Of a stretch of 64,000 nt of DNA, positions 46,441 to 54,256 are shown piece after piece (within the stretch, counting starts at the first letter, position 1; every line of letters starts with the position of its first letter). The stretch lies in the NCBI GenBank assembly GCA_965223305.1, contig CBDCWT010000022.1, positions 1 to 64,000 on the forward strand, in the 5' to 3' direction. A model generated the notes under the pieces. That model had not been told where the DNA came from. It did not search any database and saw only the letters and a list, made by a program, of their open reading frames with translations. This DNA is from CBDCWT01 sp965223305 (GTDB lineage Bacteria > Planctomycetota > Planctomycetia > Pirellulales > Pirellulaceae). A program made the translations under genes and the position numbers.

Positions 46441-47865
46441 ATGCGTATCACCTGGTTGATCCTGCTGTCGGCACTGCTCCTGGTACCAAGCGCGGGCCGG
46501 GCGCAAAAGAGCAAGCTGTTTGACTCGATCTCGCGACGAGATAGCGAGAGTTGGGAAGCAGCGCTGAAGATCTGGAAGTGGGCCGAACCGGGCTATCAGG
46601 AGACGAGATCATCGAAGTTGCTCCGCGACTGGCTGGAGCGCGCAGGCTTCGTGGTGGATGCAGAGGTGGCGGGGATTCCCACGGCATTCACTGCCACCTA
46701 CGGTTCGGGTAAACCGGTGATCGGCATACTTGGTGAATACGACGCACTGCCGGGACTATCACAGCAAGCGGTTCCACAGCGCGCCGCTGTGAAAGAGGGC
46801 GCGTATGGCCACGGTTGCGGGCACCACCTGTTCGGAGTCGCCTCAGCGACGGCGGCGATGGCGGTGGCCGAGCAAATCAAAGAGGGCAATCTGGCGGGCA
46901 CGATCCGCTACTACGGCTGTCCGGCCGAAGAGGGCGGCAGCGCCAAGGTCTTCATGGTGCTAGACGGTCAGTTCGCAGATTGTGACGTTGTGCTGCACTG
47001 GCATCCGGGCGATCGTAACGCTGCGGGCGATCGCAGCTCGCTGGCCCGGATGGCAGCCAAGTTCCGGTTTCGCGGCAAGGCGGCCCATGCCGCTGGCGCG
47101 CCCGAACAGGGACGTTCGGCGCTGGATGCTGTCGAGTTGACCAATTTCGCAGCCCAGTTGCTGCGCGAGCACACGCCGGAGTCGACACGCATCCACCACG
47201 TGATTACCGCGGGCGGCGGCGCGCCCAATGTCGTTCCCGCGTTCGCCGAAGTCTATTACTACATTCGACATCCCAAGTCGGAAGTCGTGCGCGACCTCTA
47301 CCGCCGACTCGTGCTCTGCGCCCAGGCCGGCGCGCTGGCCACGGAGACGCAGCTGGAAATTGCCTTCGAGGGAGGGATCAAGGAGATCCTGCCGAACCAG
47401 ACGCTCGCCGATGTTTGCTTTGAAAACCTGCAAGAGCTGAACGATCTTCGTTACTCGGCCGAGGATCGTGAGTTTGCAGTGCGCCTGCAAACGACGATTG
47501 CCAAACCAAAGCCGTTGGATGAAGTGCAGCGCGTCGAACGAGTGAGCGGGACGGGCATGGGCTCGACTGACGTGGGGGACGTTTCTTGGGTGGTCCCCAC
47601 GACGGGCTTCAATACGGCCTGCTTTGTGCCCGGCGTCCCCGGACACTCGTGGCAGGCGGTCGCTTGCGGCGGGACGCCCATCGCGCGAGCCGGCCTGAAT
47701 CTGGCGGCCCGCGTGCTGGCAGCGACAGCCTGGGATCTGTACCAGAACCCAGCCTTGATCACGGCGGCCCGGCAGGAGCACGACCGCCGAGTCGATGGCG
47801 GGACCTACCAGACGCTGATGCAGCCGGGCCAGAACCCACCGCTCGACTATCGCCGCCGGCCCTGA
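46441..47865 (+). CDS. Exported M20 family amidohydrolase (AbgB-like)
   Basis: 474 residues, signal peptide about 1-21. The M20D signatures are visible: GEYDALPG (98-105), HGCGHHLFG (124-132) and PAEEGGS (161-167), with a later VVLHWHPGD, and HAAGAPEQGRSALDAVEL in the dimerisation region. It cleaves an amide bond, perhaps of an aminobenzoyl- or acyl-amino acid. Export to the periplasm is uncommon for the family. The C-terminus is 47 residues past the last core motif and looks complete. Confidence 0.88.
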   Translation: MRITWLILLSALLLVPSAGRAQKSKLFDSISRRDSESWEAALKIWKWAEPGYQETRSSKLLRDWLERAGFVVDAEVAGIPTAFTATYGSGKPVIGILGEYDALPGLSQQAVPQRAAVKEGAYGHGCGHHLFGVASATAAMAVAEQIKEGNLAGTIRYYGCPAEEGGSAKVFMVLDGQFADCDVVLHWHPGDRNAAGDRSSLARMAAKFRFRGKAAHAAGAPEQGRSALDAVELTNFAAQLLREHTPESTRIHHVITAGGGAPNVVPAFAEVYYYIRHPKSEVVRDLYRRLVLCAQAGALATETQLEIAFEGGIKEILPNQTLADVCFENLQELNDLRYSAEDREFAVRLQTTIAKPKPLDEVQRVERVSGTGMGSTDVGDVSWVVPTTGFNTACFVPGVPGHSWQAVACGGTPIARAGLNLAARVLAATAWDLYQNPALITAARQEHDRRVDGGTYQTLMQPGQNPPLDYRRRP

Positions 47866-47879
47866 CCGAGATTGACCGC

Positions 47880-48720
47880 AGACGCAGGCCAAACTCTGGC
47901 GAGTTCGGCTACGCTGCAAATCAGCCGCAGGGCATTAGCCCACGGTTCTTCAGCGAAACCGAGGTAGCGTTCGGCGAGTGCCCCCCCTCCGGCCCTTCGG
48001 GCCGACTCTCCCCGCAGGGGTAGGCCGGAACAAGCGGCGCAAGGAAGCTTCCGTCAGCCTGCGATTTCCCCGCCGCGCAGTTCCGGCACGCGCCGGTTAG
48101 CACTCAACACGAAGTGCATCGAGCCTGGTGCCGCCGGAACAGCGCGGCGTCACCTCATGTCACAGGCCGCCATCTTTCCCGCCGCTTGTTCCGGCCTACG
48201 ACTGTGTAGCTTTGGCGCTTCACAAACCAGCGGACATCCACCTCACCCTCCCGCGCGCGGGAGGGCCGGACGCGATAGCGTCCGGGGAGAGAGCGGTAGG
48301 CCGGAACAAGCGGCGCCAGGAGCCATCCCTTTGCCTACGATTTTCCCACGCCGCGCTGTTCCGGCAGCACCGGTTTGATGCGTCGCCGGAACAGCGCGGC
48401 GCTCACCGAGTGTGAAGCCAGAGCTCTCCCGCCGCTTGTTCCGGCCTACTTTCTACTTTCTCTGGGAGTGATCGCCCCGAGGCGCCCCCCCTCACCGGCC
48501 CTGCGGGCCGACTCTCCCCAAAGGGAGAGTGAAGAAAGACGAGAAGCTGCCCCCCGAACGGCCGGTTACCCCCTCGCAGGGGGTACATTAAGAAGAAATC
48601 CAAATTATCTCCGGATTTCGCGTCCGGAGTTTTCGAAAAAAAGCGATTGATATATATAGGGGGCCGTCCTTTTCGGCTGGGGCATTCATTGAAGACACCC
48701 CCCCTCAGAGGGAAATACAT
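47880..48720. repeat. Composite repeat block downstream of the amidohydrolase
   Basis: Modules in order: CTCTGGCGAGTTCGGC, GCGCATTAGCCC-type, CCGGCCCTTCGGGCCGAC near 47990, GTAGGCCGGAACAAGCGGCG near 48025 and 48299, CTCCCGCGCGCGGGAGG near 48248, and a short hairpin CTCCGGATTTCGCGTCCGGAG near 48610. No gene. Confidence 0.75.
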
Positions 48721-48754
48721 CTGGCATCCGCCGCCGTCCGGCAGATCCGGCCTG

Positions 48755-48880
48755 GTGGCGTAACAAGCGAGAAATCGTCAGGTTCGTTCACGACCGAGAA
48801 CCGTGCAGCGGCCAGCCCTTGCGAGGCCTTACTACTCAGCTTGGCAATGACGTCTAAGACTGCTCGACTTGTTACGCCAC
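48755..48880. repeat. Perfect 13-bp inverted repeat spanning 126 bp
   Basis: GTGGCGTAACAAG at 48755-48767 and its exact complement CTTGTTACGCCAC at 48868-48880, with 100 bp between. It stands 41 bp past the serA stop. The function is unknown. No integrase is near, and it does not match attC core rules. Confidence 0.6.
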
Positions 48881-48921
48881 GGGCCTTTTTTTCGTCAAAA
48901 GAGCTCAGGCTGCAGTTCCAG

Positions 48922-50544
48922 TCACAGCCAGCCGGGCATGACGCCCGCCGCGGGCAGCTGAATGATGTCCACGCTGTGAATGTCATCGTGCTGCAGGACT
49001 TGCTGAATCGCTTCGCCAGAGGGAACACCGTCCAGATTCAGCACGCCGATCGCTCTGCCACCAGGAGCATCTCCCTCGCGGCCTACCGACATCTGAGCAA
49101 TATTGACGCGGTGTTTGCCGAAGATCGTACCCACTGAGCCAATAATGCCGGGCACGTCGTCATGGGTGAATACCAGCAAGGTACCGTCAAGATACGCCTC
49201 TAGCCGGTAGTCCCCGAGGCGAATCAACCGAGGCATGTTGTTGCCAAACAACGTTCCCGCCGCGCAGCGGGTTTCCCCCTCGCCGACAATCTCGACAGTC
49301 ATCGACGAGCTAAACGCGCCGGGCTCACTGCGCGACTCCTCGACAAGTTCAATGCCTCGCTCGCGGAGCAGTACTTCGGCGTTGACGACGTTGACTTCAG
49401 CATCCAAGGCACCTTCCAACAAGCCAGCCGCGAATGCCGCCGACAGCAACCTGGTATCTTTGTTGGTGACCTCACCTCGATAGCTCACTTTGCATGAAGC
49501 GGCCGCACAGCGGTTCCACTGCGCGAGCAGCCGCCCCAAGCGGTAGGCCACATCCAGATACCCGCGCAGGGAATCCAGGGTCTTGGGATCGATGGCGGCT
49601 GTGTTGACGGCGTGTCGCACCTCGCCAGTCGTCAGGAAGTTGATCAACAGCTGGGCCGCCTCCACGGCAACTTGGGTTTGCGCCTCCTCAGTGCTGGCTC
49701 CCAAATGAGGCGTGCAGAGGACTTCCGGCATCGCGAACAGGGGACTGTCCGTACAAGGTTCAGTTTCGAATACGTCCAGTGCCACGCCCGCCAATTTACC
49801 GCTCTGCAAACCCGCGATCAGAGCCGCTTCGTTGTAGATGCCACCCCGAGCACAGTTGATCAAGCGGGCGCCGGGCTTGATCAGCTCGATCTCCTCATGG
49901 CTGATCAGGTCCTTCGTTTCGGACGTCAAGGGAGTGTGAACTGTCAGGTAGTCCAGAGAAGCCAGCATCGCCCGCGGGCTCTCGACCAGTTCAATTCCCA
50001 GCTTGGCCGCCTGGTCCGGTGACAAGAAAGGATCATAACCCAGCACGCGCATTTGAAAGACCAGCGCGCGTTTCGCCACCTCTCGGCCGATCCTCCCCAA
50101 ACCGACAATCCCTAACGTCTTGTCAGCTAGTTGCGACCCAGTGTAGGCACTGCGGTCCCAGCGGCCCTCTAGCAGGGATCGATGAGCCGGGGCGATGTTG
50201 CGCGACAGAGCCATCATCAGAGCAAACGCATGCTCGGCCGTGCTGAGCGTGTTTCCCGACGGCGTGTTCATCACGACAATCCCCAAACGAGTTGCCGCGA
50301 CTTTGTCGATGTTGTCAGTCCCCACCCCGGCGCGCACCACTGCCCGAAGACGGTGATTGTCCTGCAACGCGCCAGCGGTGATCTTCACGCCGCTACGGCA
50401 TATCGCACCGTCGAACTCGGCGAGCGTCTGTTTCAGTTCAGCGCCACCGAGTCCGACACGCTCTTCGTACTCGATCTGCGAGGAGCGGGCGAGCAACTCC
50501 AGCCCCTCGGCGGCCAGCCGGTCCAAGATGACCACGCGATGCAT
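48922..50544 (-). CDS. serA: D-3-phosphoglycerate dehydrogenase
   Basis: First step of serine synthesis from 3-phosphoglycerate. I start at the ATG at 50544 (MHRVVILDRLAAEGLELL) with AAGGGAGACG upstream, giving 540 residues, the long bacterial form. Domains in order: catalytic N-part, NAD-binding TLGIVGLGRIGREVAKRA, catalytic Arg/Glu/His region (LINCARGGIYNE, GVALDVFETEP, TPHLGASTEEAQ), an intervening domain, and a C-terminal ACT domain (FTHDDVPGIIGSVGTIF) that senses serine. A 345-bp gap separates it from serC. Confidence 0.97.
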   Translation of the reverse strand: MHRVVILDRLAAEGLELLARSSQIEYEERVGLGGAELKQTLAEFDGAICRSGVKITAGALQDNHRLRAVVRAGVGTDNIDKVAATRLGIVVMNTPSGNTLSTAEHAFALMMALSRNIAPAHRSLLEGRWDRSAYTGSQLADKTLGIVGLGRIGREVAKRALVFQMRVLGYDPFLSPDQAAKLGIELVESPRAMLASLDYLTVHTPLTSETKDLISHEEIELIKPGARLINCARGGIYNEAALIAGLQSGKLAGVALDVFETEPCTDSPLFAMPEVLCTPHLGASTEEAQTQVAVEAAQLLINFLTTGEVRHAVNTAAIDPKTLDSLRGYLDVAYRLGRLLAQWNRCAAASCKVSYRGEVTNKDTRLLSAAFAAGLLEGALDAEVNVVNAEVLLRERGIELVEESRSEPGAFSSSMTVEIVGEGETRCAAGTLFGNNMPRLIRLGDYRLEAYLDGTLLVFTHDDVPGIIGSVGTIFGKHRVNIAQMSVGREGDAPGGRAIGVLNLDGVPSGEAIQQVLQHDDIHSVDIIQLPAAGVMPGWL

Positions 50545-50889
50545 TCGGTCGTCTCCCTTCACCCTTGGCTCATTCAAATCCAAGCCGCCTAACCGTCGAA
50601 GTGGCACGGCTGGCTCGTACATACCCCCTCTATCCCAGTCCAACGCACAAGTCCTAAAGTTGCGCTCCCGGCTCCGTCGTAGACGCGATGAGTTCGACAG
50701 CTGGCGCCCCGCAACTGCGAAAAGCGAGACTTCGAAGAGTGCAAGCGAAGGAGTAACTTGCGTTGATACACCAATCCCCCCCTTCAACTCACCGCTCAGC
50801 GCTAGGAAAAACACGGCGAATTCACCCGAGACGAGTCCGCCGATCGATGCCAACCGCGGCAGCCTCAAGCAGGCTCGGCAGAACCCCGG
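50545..50889. repeat. Intergenic repeat between serA and serC
   Basis: Contains GCGAAAAGCGAGACTTCG, GAGTAACTTGCGTTG and other parts of the inverted repeat found at 15505-15710, in decayed form. No gene. Probably separates two promoters. Confidence 0.65.
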
Positions 50890-52002
50890 CTAGTCGGCAT
50901 GCTCATTCCGGAACTCGATCATCAGCTCACGCAACGCTTCGACACCTTCCCTAGTCATGGCGTTGTAAATCGATGCGCGAATCCCGCCCACACTTCGGTG
51001 CCCTTTTAGCCCATCTAGTTGACGACGAGCCGCCTGCTGTAGGAACTCAGCTTGCAGGTCGTCGCTCGGCAAGCGAAATGTCACATTCATCAGCGACCTG
51101 CTGGCAGGCTGAGCGTGTCCTCGGTAGAAGCCGAGCGATTCGTCGATGACTTCGTAAAGGCGATTCGCCTTTGCCGAGTTCTGTTCGTGCATCCGCGCCA
51201 AGCCACCCACTTCTTCCTGCAACCACTGCGCCACCAGCCCCATGACATAGATGCCAAACGTGGATGGAGTGTTGTAGAGCGATTTTTCCTGGGCGTGCGC
51301 GCTGTAGCTAAGATAGCCGGGCAGAGTCGGCTGGCTTCGATCAAGTAGGTCCGAGCGGATGATGACTAGCGTGACACCGGCCGGACCGATGTTCTTCTGA
51401 GCACATGCGTAAATCAAGGCGTAGCGGTCGACGGACAGCGGCCGGCTCAACAGGTCCGAAGAAGCATCACAGACAAGCGGCACGCGGTCGAGCTGAGGGT
51501 CGGCGGCGAACTGCACTCCCTGAATCGTCTCGTTCGAGGTAACGTGCAAGTACGCCATCTGCTCGTCCAGTTGCCACACCTCTTCCTCGGGCAAGCGATC
51601 GTAATTTGTCGACTGACCGTCCCAAACAACACGCGCGTCTCCCTCTTTTCTGGCCTCCTCGATCGCCTTCTTCCCCCAACTCCCAGTCAACACATATCCG
51701 GCAGGCAAGCCGGTGCCGCGCACCAGATTCATGGGAACCATCGAGAACTGCAACCGTGCCCCACCCTGTAGGAAAAGGACACAGTGGCTGTCGGGAATTG
51801 CCAACAACGTCCGCAGCCGCCGTTCGGTATCTTGCAGAATCTCGGCGAATGTGGGACTGCGATGACTGATCTCCAAAATCGATGCGCCGCAGCCTGGCAG
51901 CGCGATCAAGTCCCGCTGGATCTGCTCCAGAACCGGCAAAGGCAACGCTGCCGGCCCCGCCGAAAAATTGTGAACTCGTTCTACCGTAGCCTTCACAACC
52001 AT
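50890..52002 (-). CDS. serC: Phosphoserine aminotransferase
   Basis: Makes phosphoserine from 3-phosphohydroxypyruvate, also used in pyridoxal phosphate synthesis. 370 residues from the ATG at 52002 with an AGAGG nearby. Motifs: VHNFSAGPAALPLPVLEQ, FLQGGARLQFSMVPMNL, the Lys in YACAQKNIGPAGVTLVII, and the C-terminal GGIRASIYNAMTREGVEAL. Length and active-site order match bacterial SerC. It is followed by serA on the same strand. Confidence 0.97.
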   Translation of the reverse strand: MVVKATVERVHNFSAGPAALPLPVLEQIQRDLIALPGCGASILEISHRSPTFAEILQDTERRLRTLLAIPDSHCVLFLQGGARLQFSMVPMNLVRGTGLPAGYVLTGSWGKKAIEEARKEGDARVVWDGQSTNYDRLPEEEVWQLDEQMAYLHVTSNETIQGVQFAADPQLDRVPLVCDASSDLLSRPLSVDRYALIYACAQKNIGPAGVTLVIIRSDLLDRSQPTLPGYLSYSAHAQEKSLYNTPSTFGIYVMGLVAQWLQEEVGGLARMHEQNSAKANRLYEVIDESLGFYRGHAQPASRSLMNVTFRLPSDDLQAEFLQQAARRQLDGLKGHRSVGGIRASIYNAMTREGVEALRELMIEFRNEHAD

Positions 52003-52203
52003 GGCACCTCTGCAGGCCGCGTACGCCCCCCTTTGAGCGAAATCGCGCCGAAGCTGTCTGGTTCCCGCTGCCTAAAATTCGAAAGACCTGATTCTATGCC
52101 GCGAGGTTCACGTTGAGAAGGCTGCAGAGCAACAGCGTGCGGCGCGAAACTGGCCCCAGCGTCGGACCTCGCGGACAAAAGCCGAGTGCGAAGAAAGAAC
52201 TAG
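52003..52203. other. Leader region of serC
   Basis: No repeat or RNA motif is recognised. It presumably holds the serC promoter. MITE copy C begins at 52204. Confidence 0.3.
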
Positions 52204-52377
52204 CCCGGATTATTCATGAAGATCGTGGCGAGAGGTTGTAAGTACGTTCGTGGCAAGGAAGGCGAGCAATTCTTCCGCAGGCGTATTGAAGCAATACGTC
52301 GAGGGAGAATTGTGAAGCATGACGAAGCCACGGATGGACTTACGACCTCGCAGTAGATCGCTCATGAATAATTCGGG
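52204..52377. mobile_element. 174-bp MITE, copy C
   Basis: Same ends and interior as copies A and B, with a couple of base differences (GATCGTGGCG, CAGTAGATCG). It is flanked by CTAG on both sides. Its end abuts the stop codon of the TPR gene. Confidence 0.85.
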
Positions 52378-53121
52378 CTAGCGGCGCACAGGATTGGACA
52401 CCGTGCGCGTGCCCCCCGGGCCGCCGATGCCGATGTCTTCGTGCAGCGAACGACTGAGAGTCGCCACGCGTTCTGCGAGCGCCGGTTGAAACTGATTCAA
52501 GTTGAGAGCCCGGCGGTAGTTTGCGAGCGCCTGATCGTACTCACCTCGGTCATCACGAATACGGCCCAGGGCCGCCCACGCTCGAGGGTCGTACTGGTTA
52601 ATGGTCAAGGCTTCGTTCAAGTGCATCTTGGCTGTCTCGGTCTCCCCGAACTCGTCGTACAGCCGCGCCAGCTCGACGCGAGGATCAGAAGAAGTGGGAT
52701 TCAACAGTGCCCAGTTCTCTAACAGCTTGAACGCCCGGTCAGGGCGGTCGGTTTCCACCAGCAACACGGCCAATCCGCGGTAGCAGTCGACGTGGGCCCC
52801 GTCTAGATCGAGGCACTGGTTATATAGCGTTTCAGCTTGGTCGTAGGCGTCCTGATCGTTTCGTTGTTTGGCCAAGTGGTGTGTGGTGCGGGCCAAATTG
52901 TAGTAGGCATCCGGGTTGTCCGGATTGGTTGCCAGCGCCTTCTGGAACCGCTGCAGCGCGGGGCTGAAGTGCCCCTGCTGGTACATGCGAACACCATCCA
53001 AGTTGTGACCATCCGCTGCCATGCGGCAGCCACTATTCGCTGCCGCGACGAGAAAGCAAGCGGCTACCCAGCTCGCAAGCCGCGAGCCGGCGAACGCGAA
53101 TGATCGAACAGCGCAGTACAC
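52378..53121 (-). CDS. TPR lipoprotein
   Basis: 247 residues. A lipobox-like AANSGC near residue 32 follows a hydrophobic signal, so it is probably a lipoprotein. The mature part is made of about five TPR units: MYQQGHFSPALQRFQKAL, AYYNLARTTHHLAK, VDCYRGLAVLLVETDRPDRAF, RVELARLYDEFGETETAKM and AWAALGRIRDDRGEYDQAL. The C-terminus ends SNPVRR. The stop codon is the TAG formed at the junction with MITE copy C, so the original end may have been altered. The partner is unknown. Confidence 0.75.
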   Translation of the reverse strand: MYCAVRSFAFAGSRLASWVAACFLVAAANSGCRMAADGHNLDGVRMYQQGHFSPALQRFQKALATNPDNPDAYYNLARTTHHLAKQRNDQDAYDQAETLYNQCLDLDGAHVDCYRGLAVLLVETDRPDRAFKLLENWALLNPTSSDPRVELARLYDEFGETETAKMHLNEALTINQYDPRAWAALGRIRDDRGEYDQALANYRRALNLNQFQPALAERVATLSRSLHEDIGIGGPGGTRTVSNPVRR

Positions 53122-53760
53122 AGCCTTCTGCCTCGCTGATCAGTTCCCCAACAGGAGTGCCGGGATAACGGCACGAAACTAGCCGCTCCGGCCTCCCCAG
53201 CTCCATTCAAGTCGCGAAACAGTAAACAGAAGTCCTAACTGCAGCAAGGCCAGATTGTTTTTGCCTATCTTGACACCTGAGAGTGATCGTCCCCGAGGCA
53301 TGCCCCCCTCCGGCCCTTCGGGCCGACTCTCCCCGAGGGGAGAGTGAGGAAAGACGAGATCACGCACTCACTTAGAAGCTGCCCCCCTCGAGAGGCTGTG
53401 CAGCTTTTGCGCTTCACAACCTGCCGACATCCACCTCACCCTCCCGCGCGGAGGCCGTGCAGCTGTTACCCTGCATGCAGGCCGCCAAACTCTGGCGAGT
53501 TCGGCTACGCTCTAAATCAGCCGCTGGGCGTTAGCCCACGGTTTCCCCAGCGAAACCGACGCGTAGCGTCCGGCGAGGGCCCCCTCTCCGGCCCTTCGGC
53601 CCGACTCTCCCCGAGGGGAGAGTGAGGAAAGACGAGATCCCCCCCTCGAGACCTGCGGACATCCAACCTCGCCCTCCCGCGCGCGGGAGGGTCGGACGCG
53701 ATAGCGTCCGGGGAGGGCTGCCCGGGAGTGATCACGCCAAGGCGTGCCCCCCTCGATCGG
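53122..53760. repeat. Composite repeat block
   Basis: Modules include CCGGCCCTTCGGGCCGAC near 53312, CACCCTCCCGCGCGGAGG near 53440, CTCTGGCGAGTTCGGCTAC near 53490, GCGTTAGCCCACGGTTTCC near 53528, GAGGGGAGAGTGAGGAAAG and GCGATAGCGTCCGGGGAGG near 53705. The frames running through it are artefacts. Confidence 0.8.
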
Positions 53761-53930
53761 GGGATTCTGTGACGGGAGGCAAATGGCGCGAACAAAACCG
53801 GCTCATGGGTCGTCTTAATCATAGGATCGAGCCGGTGCGGACCCGGCGCCCAAGGTTACCTTTGCTGGCGAATGGAGGCGCCGGAACCAAGCCGCAGGGA
53901 CAAGGCGGCGTCGCTTCAAGGAGTGGCGCG

Positions 53931-54134
53931 ATGATCAATGGCTCACCGCAAACTGCAAAGCTCGTCCTTTGCGATCGGCGCGGCTTGGGACGAGTGCACG
54001 TCGAGCTGGAAGGGTTCTTCGAATTTAGCTTTTCGCTAGCAGAAGATCTTGAAGATCTGGTCCGAAAATGGAAAGGGATGGCAGCTCCCACGGCGATCGA
54101 GCAGCAACGAACTCCGCGATCAGTGCCCCGCTAG
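53931..54134 (+). CDS. Small protein of unknown function
   Basis: 67 residues from the ATG at 53931. AAGGAG at 53918-53923, with a spacing of seven bases, is a near-perfect ribosome binding site. The protein opens MINGSPQTAKLVLCDRRGLG, then VELEGFFEFSFSLAEDLEDLV and a basic C-terminus. It could be a small mixed alpha/beta protein. The longer frame from 53622 starts in repeat DNA and is rejected. A similar small planctomycete ORF exists in my memory, but I cannot verify it. Confidence 0.55.
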   Translation: MINGSPQTAKLVLCDRRGLGRVHVELEGFFEFSFSLAEDLEDLVRKWKGMAAPTAIEQQRTPRSVPR

Positions 54135-54256
54135 CAGCCTATTGAGTCTCTCAATGGCAGCCGCCAGCGGGATGTAAAGGCCGAGTCAGCGGCGTGAGTC
54201 GTTGGTTGGCGAGCCGCAAAGAACTTTCTCTCAGCTTTGACGCAGCGTGCACCGCG

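Noticed and set aside
48755..48880. Integron attC site
   Set aside because: The arms lack the RYYYAAC/GTTRRRY core, and no integrase is nearby.
48705..49028. Minus-strand ORF overlapping the serA end
   Set aside because: It overlaps the serA 3' end in another frame and has no ribosome binding site or recognisable content.
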